In this document: piece after piece, positions 1 through 7,525 of the stretch | Numbering within the stretch: position 1 is the first letter of the stretch | Layout: each line of letters starts with the position of its first letter | Assembly: GCF_005518285.1 (NCBI RefSeq) | Contig: NZ_SJDU01000074.1 | Coordinates: 1 to 7,956, forward strand | Source: Brachyspira catarrhinii | Lineage (GTDB): Bacteria > Spirochaetota > Brachyspiria > Brachyspirales > Brachyspiraceae | Direction: 5' to 3' | DNA: 7,956 nt | Made by a program: the position numbers and the translations under genes | The notes under the pieces: model-generated | The model's database searches: none | What the model saw: the letters and a program-made list of their open reading frames with translations, nothing else | What the model was told of the DNA's origin: nothing

Positions 1-294
1 GCTATCGGCTCTTTGGTCGAATTGTCCGGGCAAATATTCGGTTGAAAAAATAAAAGCGTTTTCTAAATTGGCTTCGTTTAATTCTTTATAAATATTGTCA
101 ATCTGCGGTTCTGCGAAAACGGTTTTTATGGAATAATCGAAAATTTTTTTTGAAATATTTTCCGCATCGTATCGGTTAAAAATTCTTATTTTAGTTAATC
201 TTTTTATTCTGAGAAATTCGGTTATATCGGAATATAAAGCCTTCGCTTCGTTATTAAAATTTTCTTTTTTTTCTACAAATATTCTATAAACCAT
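1..294 (-). CDS. purL: Phosphoribosylformylglycinamidine synthase, N-terminal part (cut by window edge)
   Basis: The first 98 codons of a gene that runs off the left edge. The product should be FGAM synthase, which converts FGAR, glutamine and ATP to FGAM (step 4 of purine synthesis, cytosol). The translation begins MVYRIFVEKK, has NRYD at 40-43 and ends in EYLPGQFDQRADS (86-98). From memory of the family, this pattern belongs to the PurS-like N-terminal domain and linker of the single-chain (long, about 1200-residue) PurL. It does not fit the shorter Bacillus-type PurL, which works with separate PurS and PurQ. The ATG at 292-294 is preceded by AGGA (304-307) at a 9-base spacing. The gene starts 37 bases after the purD stop with no terminator between, so it is probably the next gene of the operon. 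The catalytic and glutaminase domains are not visible. Confidence 0.88.
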   Translation of the reverse strand, partial: MVYRIFVEKKENFNNEAKALYSDITEFLRIKRLTKIRIFNRYDAENISKKIFDYSIKTVFAEPQIDNIYKELNEANLENAFIFSTEYLPGQFDQRADS

Positions 295-331
295 TTTAAT
301 TATTCCTATTTTTTATTTTATATTTCGATTT

Positions 332-1603
332 TTAACTTCCCTTTATTTTAATCAACGCTTTCGCTCCAATATCTCTCCTATAATAAGCGCCTTCAAAAGA
401 AATTTGACTTGCGTCTTCATAAGAGAGTTTAATCGCTTCTTCCAAATTATCCGCGATATTGGTTATTCCCAAAACTCTGCCTCCGTCAGTTAAAAGTTTT
501 TCGTTTTCTTTTTTGACTCCCGCAAAATAAACTCTCTCTAAAATATTTTTTGGAATATTTATTTCAAATCCTTTTTCGTATGAGGAAGGATAACCTTTGC
601 TCGCCATGATAACGCAAGCCGCCGATTTATTTTCAAATTCGACTTTTGCTTTATCCAAAGTTCCGTTTGTAGTCGCAATCATAATATCAAGCAAATCGCT
701 TTTTAGTAAAGGCAAAACAACCTGCGTTTCTGGGTCTCCGAATCTGCAATTATATTCTATGACTTTAGTTCCGTTTTTTGTAATCATGAGTCCGAAATAT
801 AAACAGCCTTTAAATGTTCTGCCCTCTTCGTTCATTGCCGAAATCGTTGGAATAAAAATTTTTTCAAAACATTCTTTCGATATTTCTTCCGTGTAATAAG
901 GATTTGGAGCGATTGTTCCCATTCCGCCCGTGTTTAATCCAGTATCTCCGTCTCCGATTCTTTTATGGTCCATAGACGAAATCATTGGAATTATAGTTTT
1001 GCCGTCCGTGAAAGCTAAAACGGAAACTTCCGCTCCTTCCAAAAATTCTTCCGCTACTATTTTGTCTCCCGCTTTTCCAAAAACTTTATCTTCCATAATA
1101 TTTTTTATCGCGTCAAAAGTGTCTTCTTTATTTTCCGCAATAATAACTCCCTTGCCGAGAGCGAGTCCGTCCGCTTTAATTACAATGGGAAACGAAGCGG
1201 TTTTCAAATATTCAATCGCTTTTTCAGAAGAGTCGAATGTTTCGTATTTTGCGGTTGGAATATTATATTTTTTCATCAAATTTTTCGCGAAAACTTTGCT
1301 TCCTTCGATAATCGCCGCTTTTTTATTCGGTCCGAAACTTGGAATTCCTTTTCCTTCCAAAGCGTCAACGAGTCCCAAAACGAGCGGGTCATCGGGAGTT
1401 ACAATTGCATAATCTATTTTATTTTTAGAGGCAAATTCCATTATCGCATTTATATCGGTCGCCTTAATGTCTACGCATATCGCGTCATTTTCAATTCCGC
1501 CGTTTCCAGGTAGCGCGTAAATTTCCGATACATTTTTATTTTGTTTTATTTTTTTTATCACGGCATGTTCTCTTCCGCCGCCTCCTATAACTAAAATTCT
1601 CAT
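332..1603 (-). CDS. purD: Phosphoribosylamine--glycine ligase (GAR synthetase)
   Basis: PurD joins 5-phosphoribosylamine to glycine using ATP to make GAR (step 2). The 423 residues match the usual single-domain bacterial length. Visible motifs are the N-terminal GGGGREHA (7-14), PGNGG (32-36), the ATP-grasp segment KADGLALGKGV (143-153), DHKR and GLNTGGMG (212-229), the family signature RFGDPETQ (287-294) and the C-terminal FEGAYYRRDIG (403-413). The frame is complete from ATG to TAA. The start is fixed by the canonical MRILVIGGGG opening; the ribosome binding site before it is weak (GGATGAG). It lies 52 bases after the AICAR transformylase stop, in a gap of almost pure A and T with no hairpin, and 37 bases before purL. 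No GARS-AIRS-GART fusion is present: PurM and PurN are separate proteins here. Confidence 0.98.
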   Translation of the reverse strand: MRILVIGGGGREHAVIKKIKQNKNVSEIYALPGNGGIENDAICVDIKATDINAIMEFASKNKIDYAIVTPDDPLVLGLVDALEGKGIPSFGPNKKAAIIEGSKVFAKNLMKKYNIPTAKYETFDSSEKAIEYLKTASFPIVIKADGLALGKGVIIAENKEDTFDAIKNIMEDKVFGKAGDKIVAEEFLEGAEVSVLAFTDGKTIIPMISSMDHKRIGDGDTGLNTGGMGTIAPNPYYTEEISKECFEKIFIPTISAMNEEGRTFKGCLYFGLMITKNGTKVIEYNCRFGDPETQVVLPLLKSDLLDIMIATTNGTLDKAKVEFENKSAACVIMASKGYPSSYEKGFEINIPKNILERVYFAGVKKENEKLLTDGGRVLGITNIADNLEEAIKLSYEDASQISFEGAYYRRDIGAKALIKIKGS

Positions 1604-1655
1604 ATTCTCATCCGTTATTTCATTTTTATTTTTAATTTATTATTTTTTAATTTAT

Positions 1656-2840
1656 TTAATGATGAAACAATCTCATTCCCGTGAAAGCCATAACCATATT
1701 ATATTTATTACATCGTTCTATAATAATATTATCTTTTATAGAGCCGCCGGGTTGCGCAATATATTTTACTCCGCTTTTTTTCGCTCTGTCTATATTATCA
1801 TAAAATGGAAAAAATGCGTCCGAGCCTAAAGAAACTTCGTCAATTTTATTAAGATATTCTTTTATTTCGTTTTCTTTAAATGGCGCGGGTTTTTTGGTAA
1901 AATATTTTTGCCAAATTCCTTCTTCGCAAACATCCTCTTCGTTTTTATTTATATAACCGTCTATAATATTGTCTATCTCGGGACGGCTTAAAGAATCTTT
2001 AAACGGAAGATTTAAAACATTTTCATGCATTCTTAAAAACCAAGTGTCCGTCTTATTTCCCGCAAGACGCGCGCAATGTATTCTCGATTGCTGTCCCGCT
2101 CCGACTCCTATAGCCTGTCCGTCATAAGAATAACAAACGGAATTCGATTGAGTATATTTTAAAGTAATTAAAGATATTATCAAATCTCTAATTGCGGTTT
2201 CCGTTAAATTTTTATTTTCCGTTACGATATTTGAAAGCAAATCTTTATTTATTTTGAAGTCGTTTCTTTTCTGCTCGAATGTTATTCCAAAAACGTCTTT
2301 ACTTTCGTCTTCCATCGGAATATAATTTTTATCTATTTCCATAATATTATAATTTCCTTTTTTTTTGGATTTCAATATTTCCAAAGCTTCTTTCGTATAA
2401 CTCGGTGCTATAATTCCGTCAGACACTTCTCTCGAAATAAATTTTGCCGTAGTTTTGTCGCAAGTATCCGAAAGCGCTATAAAATCTCCGAAAGAACTCA
2501 TCCTGTCCGTTCCTCTCGCTCTTACATAAGCGCAGGCAAGAGGCGAATCGTCCAATCCTTCAATATCGTCCGAAAAACATGATTTTTTTAATTCTTTTGT
2601 AAGAGGAATTCCAATAGCCGCGGATGTCGGGCTTACATGCTTAAAAGAAGTCGCCGATGGAATCCCAAGCGCTTCTTTAAGTTCTTTCACAAGTTGCCAA
2701 CCGTTGAAAGCGTCCAAAAAATTAATATATCCGGGATTTCCGTTCAATATTTTAACGGGAAGTTTGTCCCCGTCTTTCATAAAAATTCTTGCGGGTTTTT
2801 GATTCGGATTGCATCCGTATTTTAATAAAATTTCTTTCAT
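1656..2840 (-). CDS. purH: AICAR transformylase, stand-alone (PurH formyltransferase half only)
   Basis: This enzyme transfers a formyl group from 10-formyl-tetrahydrofolate to AICAR, giving FAICAR (step 9). At 394 residues it corresponds only to the formyltransferase half of PurH; the N-terminal MGS-like IMP cyclohydrolase domain of the usual ~510-residue bifunctional enzyme is absent. Key segments are SFKHVSPTSAAI (65-76) with the catalytic Lys67-His68 pair, CAYVRARGTDRMSSFGD (103-119), GQAIGVGAGQQSR (241-253), SDAFFPF (340-346), GGSIKD (365-370) and the terminal GMRLFHH. The N-terminus MKEILLKYGCNPNQKPAR starts directly in the transferase domain, and the ATG has a strong AAGGAG (2849-2854) 8 bases upstream, so it is not a broken bifunctional gene. 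The missing cyclohydrolase activity should come from the preceding gene at 2983-3603. All three Trp codons are TGG. Confidence 0.95.
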   Translation of the reverse strand: MKEILLKYGCNPNQKPARIFMKDGDKLPVKILNGNPGYINFLDAFNGWQLVKELKEALGIPSATSFKHVSPTSAAIGIPLTKELKKSCFSDDIEGLDDSPLACAYVRARGTDRMSSFGDFIALSDTCDKTTAKFISREVSDGIIAPSYTKEALEILKSKKKGNYNIMEIDKNYIPMEDESKDVFGITFEQKRNDFKINKDLLSNIVTENKNLTETAIRDLIISLITLKYTQSNSVCYSYDGQAIGVGAGQQSRIHCARLAGNKTDTWFLRMHENVLNLPFKDSLSRPEIDNIIDGYINKNEEDVCEEGIWQKYFTKKPAPFKENEIKEYLNKIDEVSLGSDAFFPFYDNIDRAKKSGVKYIAQPGGSIKDNIIIERCNKYNMVMAFTGMRLFHH

Positions 2841-2880
2841 TATTTATTCTCCTTAAATTATATAATATATAAGTTATAAA

Positions 2881-2982
2881 TCACAATGTATTTTTATTTA
2901 TAATTTTATCGACTTTTTCTCCCGACTCCAAATCTATATAACGAACGAATAAAGAAATTTTATTATCTTCATTTAGAGCGTT
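2881..2982 (-). other. In-frame C-terminal continuation of the IMP cyclohydrolase after TGA
   Basis: Reading past the TGA at 2983-2985 without changing frame gives 33 codons beginning NALNEDNKISLFVRYIDL and ending NKNTL, then a second TGA at 2881-2883. From memory, clostridial homologues end in a very similar block, W-x-SLNEDNKVSLFVRYID...NKN, with Trp just before it. The interrupting codon therefore looks like TGG changed to TGA by one base. The tail has no frameshift and still reads like protein, so the interruption is either very recent, a sequence error, or read through. No ribosome binding site or start codon would let this piece be made by itself. Confidence 0.7.
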
Positions 2983-3603
2983 TCAAATTTTACTTGCAAA
3001 TTCGTCCATATCGTTTGGAATTTTGATTCTTTTCGGTTCGCCGTAAAACGGAGGAAGCGGATTTCCATCGCCAGAGTAAGTATGTATAAAGCGTCCTTCC
3101 CCGCATAAAGACTCGTAATCGAATATGTATTTATCGCAAGCCGTTCCTTTTTTATCGGCGCTTTTTAAAATACTCATTTTATAAGAAAAATCATTATTTT
3201 TAAAATATAATATTCCGCTTATTCTTGCCGTAAAGTTCGGAGCGTCTGGTTCAAATTTTCTAATTTTTAAAGATTCGGAAAAATCTATTCCTTTTTTTAA
3301 TCCTTCGTATATCGTATCAGTGTGGTCGCCGTTGGTTATTATTAATTTATTTTTATATTCTCTTAAAGCTCTGTAAATTATAAGTTCGGGATTAATCGTT
3401 TTATTTTTATCGAAAGGTTCGGTATATAAAACATCGTCCTTAAAAGAAAAAATCCTATTTCTACTGTTTTCGCTTCTGCCCATAATAAAATATAAAATAA
3501 CGGCATTTTTACCGTCTTCGCTTTTCCCTATAATTATTCCTCTTCCCAAATAAGAATTCTCTTTTAAAATTTTTTCTAAATTGTTTATTTCGTAAGTATT
3601 CAA
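2983..3603 (-). CDS. purO: IMP cyclohydrolase, stand-alone PurO-type, ended early by an in-frame TGA
   Basis: This is probably the IMP cyclohydrolase of the PurO family (Pfam IMP_cyclohyd), which closes FAICAR to IMP, the last step of the pathway. It is unrelated to the MGS-like domain of PurH; archaeal PurO has an Ntn-hydrolase-like fold. Recognisable stretches are YLGRGIIIGKSEDGKNAV (18-35), YFIMGRSENSRNR (38-50), ITNGDHTD (89-96), FEPDAPNFTARISG (117-130) and GNPLPPFYGEPKRI (180-193). The start is a TTG one base after the purN stop; no upstream ATG is plausible and the first internal Met (41) lies inside conserved sequence. A good GGAGG (3613-3617) supports the TTG. The frame stops at TGA after 206 residues, but 33 further codons continue in frame with family-like sequence (see 2881-2982). 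The intact protein would have 240 residues, close to what I recall for clostridial homologues. Identity is well supported; activity of the 206-residue form is doubtful. Confidence 0.82.
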   Translation of the reverse strand: MNTYEINNLEKILKENSYLGRGIIIGKSEDGKNAVILYFIMGRSENSRNRIFSFKDDVLYTEPFDKNKTINPELIIYRALREYKNKLIITNGDHTDTIYEGLKKGIDFSESLKIRKFEPDAPNFTARISGILYFKNNDFSYKMSILKSADKKGTACDKYIFDYESLCGEGRFIHTYSGDGNPLPPFYGEPKRIKIPNDMDEFASKI

Positions 3604-3604
3604 T

Positions 3605-4210
3605 TTATTTTTCCTCCAAAATATTTTTTAAAATACATTTGCAAACTTTTTCTACCGACTGCGGAAGTATAATCCATTCGGCAAATTCCATGACTCTTTT
3701 TTGCAATTTTTCCGCCGTGTCGTCTTCGTAAACTTCGACGGCTTTTTGCATTATAATCTCGCCTCCGTCAATAATTTCGTTTACAAAATGCGTTGTCGCT
3801 CCCGTGATTTTAACTCCTTTTTTCAAAGCCTCCTCATGAACTTTAATTCCGTAAAATCCTTTTCCGCAAAACGAAGGAATAAGCGAAGGATGAATATTTA
3901 TAATCCTTTTATCGTAATCTTGGACAAAATCGGCGGGCAAAATCGCGGTAAATCCCGCAAGAACTATAAGCTCGATTTTATAGAGTTTCAAAATTTCTTT
4001 TAATTTTTCTTCAAAATCTTTTTTATCTATAATTTCAAACGGAATATTATTTTTTTTAGCTCGTTTCAATGCAAACGCGTTAGAATTATTTGAAATAACC
4101 AATTCTATTTTTCCGCTTTTTAGAATTTCTTTTTTTTGAGCGTCTATGAGCGCTTGTAAATTTGTTCCGCCTCCCGAAACCAAAACGGCAATTCTTACTT
4201 TTTTATTCAT
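3605..4210 (-). CDS. purN: Phosphoribosylglycinamide formyltransferase (GAR transformylase 1)
   Basis: PurN formylates GAR to FGAR using 10-formyl-tetrahydrofolate (step 3). The 201 residues fit the monofunctional bacterial enzyme. The phosphate-binding SGGGTNLQA is at 12-20. The catalytic Asn106 and His108 lie in NIHPSLIPSF (105-114), and the catalytic Asp is Asp148 in the signature GATTHFVNEIIDGGEII (137-153). The segment SFCGKGFYGIKVHEEAL (113-129) is a variant I associate with clostridial PurN; E. coli PurN differs here. The ATG at 4208-4210 has only a weak purine-rich upstream stretch (AAGAAA), but MNKKVRIAVLVSGGGTN is a normal start. It follows purM by 30 bases. Its last codons carry the ribosome binding site of the next gene, which starts one base after its TAA. 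Confidence 0.97.
   Translation of the reverse strand: MNKKVRIAVLVSGGGTNLQALIDAQKKEILKSGKIELVISNNSNAFALKRAKKNNIPFEIIDKKDFEEKLKEILKLYKIELIVLAGFTAILPADFVQDYDKRIINIHPSLIPSFCGKGFYGIKVHEEALKKGVKITGATTHFVNEIIDGGEIIMQKAVEVYEDDTAEKLQKRVMEFAEWIILPQSVEKVCKCILKNILEEK
3613..3617 (-). promoter_or_regulatory. Shine-Dalgarno inside purN serving the TTG start of the IMP cyclohydrolase
   Basis: GGAGG on the minus strand lies 9 bases before the TTG at 3601-3603, within the last codons of purN (Leu-Glu-Glu-Lys-stop). The purN stop codon sits between this site and the TTG. Ribosomes finishing purN would be well placed to start the next gene, so the two proteins are probably translationally coupled. This site decides the TTG start, since no in-frame ATG is suitable. 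Confidence 0.75.
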
Positions 4211-4240
4211 TTTATTTTTCTTATTTTTTATTTTATCATT

Positions 4241-5275
4241 TTATATTATAATAATTTTTTCTTTATTCTCAATTATTCTTCCTATAATATAAGCGTCTTC
4301 TTTGCAAGAGTTCAAAATTTCAATAGTTTTGCTTGCGTCATTTTTTGAAACAATCAAACACATTCCTACTCCCATATTGAAAGTGTTAAACATATCTCTT
4401 TCTTTTATCTTTCCGCATTTTTGAATATAATTAAATATTGGCAAGATTTTTATATTTTTCTTTTCTATTTTGGCGCAAAGTCCGTTCGGAATGCATCTCG
4501 GAATATTTTCGTAAAAACCGCCTCCCGTTATATGCGATATTCCTTTTATTTTGATTTTCTCCAAAACTTTTAAAACGGATTTAACATAAATTTTTGTCGG
4601 AGTTAAAAGTATTTCTCCCAAAGTTTTTTTATCTAATTCTTTAACCGACTTTTTAAGATTATGATTTTCAAAAATTTTTCTAACAAGCGAAAAACCGTTG
4701 GAATGAATTCCGCTCGAAGCGAGAGCGATTATAATATCTCCTTTCTTTATTTTTTCTCCGTTAATAATTTTTGATTTGTCGACAATTCCCGTAGAATATC
4801 CCGCCAAATCGTATTCGTCTTTTAAATAAAATCCCGGCATCTCGGCGGTTTCTCCTCCGATTAAAGAGCAACCCGCCATAACGCATCCATCGGCAATTCC
4901 TTTCACTATTTCGGCAATTTTTTTCGGATAATTTTTTTCGCATGCGATATAATCCAAAAATATAAGAGGTTTTGCGCCCAAGCATATTATATCGTTTACG
5001 CACATGGCAACGCAATCGATTCCAATCGTGTCATGTTTATTTGTTAAAAAAGCTATTTTCAATTTCGTTCCGACTCCGTCAGTTCCGCTTACCAAAACTG
5101 GCTTTTTTATTCCTTTTAAGTCAAGCTCGAAAAGTCCGCCGAATCCTCCAATATCCGAAATTACTCCTTTAATATTCGTTTTCGCTATATGTTTTTTTAT
5201 TAGTTCGACCGATTTGTAGCCCGCTTTTAGATTGACTCCCGCTTTTGCATAAATATCGGATTTGGAATTATTCAT
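4241..5275 (-). CDS. purM: Phosphoribosylformylglycinamidine cyclo-ligase (AIR synthetase)
   Basis: PurM closes the imidazole ring, turning FGAM into AIR with ATP (step 5). The 344 residues match the family. Visible motifs in order are the N-terminal YAKAGVN (9-15), the glycine-rich GTDGVGTK (64-71) of the ATP-binding region, CVNDI (92-96), [11 protein letters not shown] (140-150), [14 protein letters not shown] (187-200), the conserved [13 protein letters not shown] (248-260) and FNMGVGM (299-305). PurM shares its fold with the synthetase half of PurL, whose gene starts the leftmost stretch of the window. The ATG at 5273-5275 has AAGGA (5285-5289) 9 bases upstream. The gene lies 52 bases after purF and 30 before purN. 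The extreme C-terminus (KEKIIIIstop) is unremarkable and the frame is intact. Confidence 0.98.
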   Translation of the reverse strand: MNNSKSDIYAKAGVNLKAGYKSVELIKKHIAKTNIKGVISDIGGFGGLFELDLKGIKKPVLVSGTDGVGTKLKIAFLTNKHDTIGIDCVAMCVNDIICLGAKPLIFLDYIACEKNYPKKIAEIVKGIADGCVMAGCSLIGGETAEMPGFYLKDEYDLAGYSTGIVDKSKIINGEKIKKGDIIIALASSGIHSNGFSLVRKIFENHNLKKSVKELDKKTLGEILLTPTKIYVKSVLKVLEKIKIKGISHITGGGFYENIPRCIPNGLCAKIEKKNIKILPIFNYIQKCGKIKERDMFNTFNMGVGMCLIVSKNDASKTIEILNSCKEDAYIIGRIIENKEKIIII

Positions 5276-5327
5276 TTTTTATTTTCCTTATTTGTTTTAT
5301 TTAAATTTTTAAACTTCAAATTATATT

Positions 5328-6767
5328 TTATTTTTCTTCGTCTATATGATTTATTTTCCTTTCAAAACGATTTTTATCCGTTTTAGTTGGAATTTCGGTA
5401 GGATATATTCCGTCAAAACAAGCCGTGCAGAATCCGCTTTTTTCGTCCACATAACCTATTTTTTTAACTCCTTCCAAACTCAAATAACCTAAAGAATCCG
5501 CTCCTATTTTTTTTGCTATTTCGTCAATAGTATATTTGCATGCGATTAAATTTTCTTTTGAATCAATATCCGTTCCGTAATAACATGGATTTATAAAAGG
5601 AGGTGCCGAAACTCGCATATGCACTTCTGTCGCTCCCGCGTCTCTCAAAAGTTTAACTATTCTCTCGCTTGTAGTTCCTCTCACTATCGAATCGTCTATA
5701 AGAATTACTCGCTTTCCTCTAACTACATTTGCAATCGGATTTAATTTTATTTTCACTTTATCCATACGACTCTTTACTTCGGGATATATAAAAGTTCTTC
5801 CGATATATTTATTTTTTATAAAACCTATTCCGTAAGGTATTTTTGACGCTTTGGAATATCCAAGCGCCGCGTCCAATCCCGAATCTGGCACTCCGACAAC
5901 TACATCTGCCTTAACGGGATGCTCTTTTGCCAATATTTCTCCCGCTTTAATTCTAGCTTCATGCACATTTTTTCCTTCGATTATGGAATCTGGACGAGCG
6001 AAATAAACATATTCAAAAACGCATGAAGTTTGTTTTCCTTTATTGCAATGTTCTTTTATAGACTTTATTCCTTCCTTGCCGAAAACTAAAATCTCTCCTT
6101 TTTCTATATCTCTTATAAATTCCGCTCCAACCGAATCGAGCGCGCAACTTTCGGACGCTATTATATATTCTCCTTTTGAAGTTTTTCCGTAGCAAAGAGG
6201 TCTGAAACCGTTTTTATCTCTTGCGGCAATGAGTTTTTGAGGAGACATGATTATCATCGAATAAGCGCCTTTAATTTTGTTCATAGCTTTGCAAACCGCT
6301 TCTTCTATTGTGTCGGAATTGAGTCTTTCTTCTATTATAGCGTAAGATATAACTTCCGTGTCGGATGTAGTTTGAAATATAGAGCCTTTAGCTTCGAACT
6401 GCGAGCGCAATTCGTAAGAGTTGGTTATATTTCCGTTATGAGCGAGCGCCATACTTCCTTTTATATGATTTACGACTATCGGCTGAGCGTTGCTTCTTTC
6501 GTTTCCTCCCGTAGTTCCGTATCGGACATGCCCAACCGCAATATTTCCTTCTCCGAGTTTTTCTATTACATTTGGAGTAAAGACATCGTTTACCAATCCC
6601 AAATCTTTGTAGGATTTAAAAACTCCGTCATTATTAACGGCAATTCCACAGGATTCTTGTCCTCTATGCTGAAGCGAAAATAAACCGAAATATACCGTTT
6701 GAGCGATACGAGGATTTTTAGAACCGTAAATGCCGAAAACTCCGCATTCTTCTTTTATTTTAGGCAT
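5328..6767 (-). CDS. purF: Amidophosphoribosyltransferase, [4Fe-4S] type
   Basis: PurF makes 5-phosphoribosylamine from PRPP and glutamine, the committed and feedback-controlled first step. The 479 residues hold an N-terminal Ntn-type glutaminase domain and a C-terminal phosphoribosyltransferase domain. Cys8 in EECGVFGIYG would be the catalytic nucleophile after removal of a 7-residue propeptide. Glutaminase motifs include SLQHRGQESCGI (31-42), GHVRYGTTG (79-87), AHNGNI (109-114) and NGFRPLCYG (186-194). The PRPP loop is VILIDDSIVRGTTS (354-367). Cys249, Cys395, Cys447 and Cys450 (in SCVFEYVYFARPDS, NPCYYGTD and FCTAC) sit where the oxygen-sensitive Bacillus-type enzyme binds its [4Fe-4S] cluster, which fits an anaerobe and differs from the cluster-free E. 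coli type. The start has GGAG (6773-6776) 5 bases upstream. It follows purC by 15 bases. Confidence 0.98.
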   Translation of the reverse strand: MPKIKEECGVFGIYGSKNPRIAQTVYFGLFSLQHRGQESCGIAVNNDGVFKSYKDLGLVNDVFTPNVIEKLGEGNIAVGHVRYGTTGGNERSNAQPIVVNHIKGSMALAHNGNITNSYELRSQFEAKGSIFQTTSDTEVISYAIIEERLNSDTIEEAVCKAMNKIKGAYSMIIMSPQKLIAARDKNGFRPLCYGKTSKGEYIIASESCALDSVGAEFIRDIEKGEILVFGKEGIKSIKEHCNKGKQTSCVFEYVYFARPDSIIEGKNVHEARIKAGEILAKEHPVKADVVVGVPDSGLDAALGYSKASKIPYGIGFIKNKYIGRTFIYPEVKSRMDKVKIKLNPIANVVRGKRVILIDDSIVRGTTSERIVKLLRDAGATEVHMRVSAPPFINPCYYGTDIDSKENLIACKYTIDEIAKKIGADSLGYLSLEGVKKIGYVDEKSGFCTACFDGIYPTEIPTKTDKNRFERKINHIDEEK

Positions 6768-6782
6768 AATCTCTCCAAAAAT

Positions 6783-7490
6783 TTAACCGATTATTCTTTT
6801 CATCATTTCTTTATAAGCTCCTTCTACATTTCCCAAATCTCTGCGAAATCTATCTTTATCAAGTTTTTCGTTTGTAGTCGCGTCCCAAAATCTGCAAGTA
6901 TCTGGGGAGATTTCATCGGCAAGAACTACTTTTCCGTCTTTGAGTTTTCCAAATTCGAGTTTGAAATCTATAAGTTTTACATTTATTGAAATAAAAAATT
7001 TTTTCATCTCTTCGTTTATTTTGAAAGCGTATTTTTTTATCGTTTCAATTTCTTCTTTAGTGGCGAGTTTTAAAGCGATAGCATGATAGGAATTGATTAA
7101 AGGGTCGCCGAGCTTGTCGTTTTTATAAGAAAATTCTATAGTCGGTTTGTCAAAAACTATTCCCTCTTCGACTCCATAATTTTTGGCAAAAGAACCCGCC
7201 GAAACATTTCTAATAATCACTTCAAGAGGAATTATCGAAACCTTTTTAACCAAAGTTTCTCTGTCGGAAATTTCTTCGATATAATGAGTAGGAACTTGAG
7301 ATTTTTCAAGCAGTCGCATCATATAATTTGAGACTTTATTGTTTATTAAGCCTTTGCCTTCTATAGTTCCTTTTTTTACTCCGTTGAAAGCCGTCGCGTC
7401 GTCTTTGTATGAAACGAGCAAAACTTCTGGATTATCGGTTTCAAATATTTTCTTTGCCTTTCCTTCGTATAAAAGTTTTCCTTTTGTCAT
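6783..7490 (-). CDS. purC: Phosphoribosylaminoimidazole-succinocarboxamide synthase (SAICAR synthetase)
   Basis: PurC condenses CAIR with aspartate using ATP to give SAICAR (step 7). The 235 residues are the normal size of the single-domain bacterial enzyme. Motifs are the N-terminal LLYEGKAKKIF (6-16), KDDATAFNG (29-37), GKGLINNKVSNYMM (45-58), signature 1 IIPLEVIIRNVSAGS (86-100), DPLINSYH (129-136), signature 2 LIDFKLEFG (173-181), DEISPDTCRFWD (192-203) and KDRFRRDLG. The ATG at 7488-7490 has a clear AGGAG (7499-7503) 8 bases upstream. It follows purE by 35 bases and precedes purF by 15. The product of PurE is its substrate, so adjacency fits the pathway. The single Trp (202) is TGG. Confidence 0.98.
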   Translation of the reverse strand: MTKGKLLYEGKAKKIFETDNPEVLLVSYKDDATAFNGVKKGTIEGKGLINNKVSNYMMRLLEKSQVPTHYIEEISDRETLVKKVSIIPLEVIIRNVSAGSFAKNYGVEEGIVFDKPTIEFSYKNDKLGDPLINSYHAIALKLATKEEIETIKKYAFKINEEMKKFFISINVKLIDFKLEFGKLKDGKVVLADEISPDTCRFWDATTNEKLDKDRFRRDLGNVEGAYKEMMKRIIG

Positions 7491-7525
7491 TTTATTAACT
7501 CCTTTTTAATTTTTCAAAATACGAT

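Noticed and set aside
930..1412. 160-residue open frame on the plus strand
   Set aside because: It lies wholly antisense to purD, whose motifs are complete, and has no recognisable domain. Other plus-strand frames, such as 6237-6683 opposite purF, are rejected for the same reason.
1604..1655. Possible terminator between the AICAR transformylase gene and purD
   Set aside because: The gap is almost purely A and T with no GC stem, so no intrinsic terminator can be supported. The other gaps between genes also lack one.
2857..2886. Possible internal promoter before the AICAR transformylase: TTGTGA (2881-2886) and TATAAT (2857-2862), 18-base spacer
   Set aside because: The -35 matches only 4 of 6 bases and the region is almost all A and T, so chance matches are expected. 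Transcription would start at or inside the ribosome binding site, which would give poor translation.
2983..2985. TGA read as Trp through an alternative genetic code (Mycoplasma-like)
   Set aside because: All five other Trp codons I checked (PurC 202, PurN 179, transformylase 48, 267 and 310) are TGG. No other gene is interrupted by TGA, and all complete genes have normal lengths. A code change would normally give many TGA codons at Trp sites.
2983..2985. TGA as selenocysteine
   Set aside because: The expected residue appears to be Trp, not Cys. I see no convincing hairpin in the AT-rich sequence just downstream, and the family is not known to contain selenocysteine.
4761..5015. 84-residue minus-strand frame within purM
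   Set aside because: It is an alternate frame inside an intact, well-conserved purM and its translation is Arg-rich and unlike a real protein.
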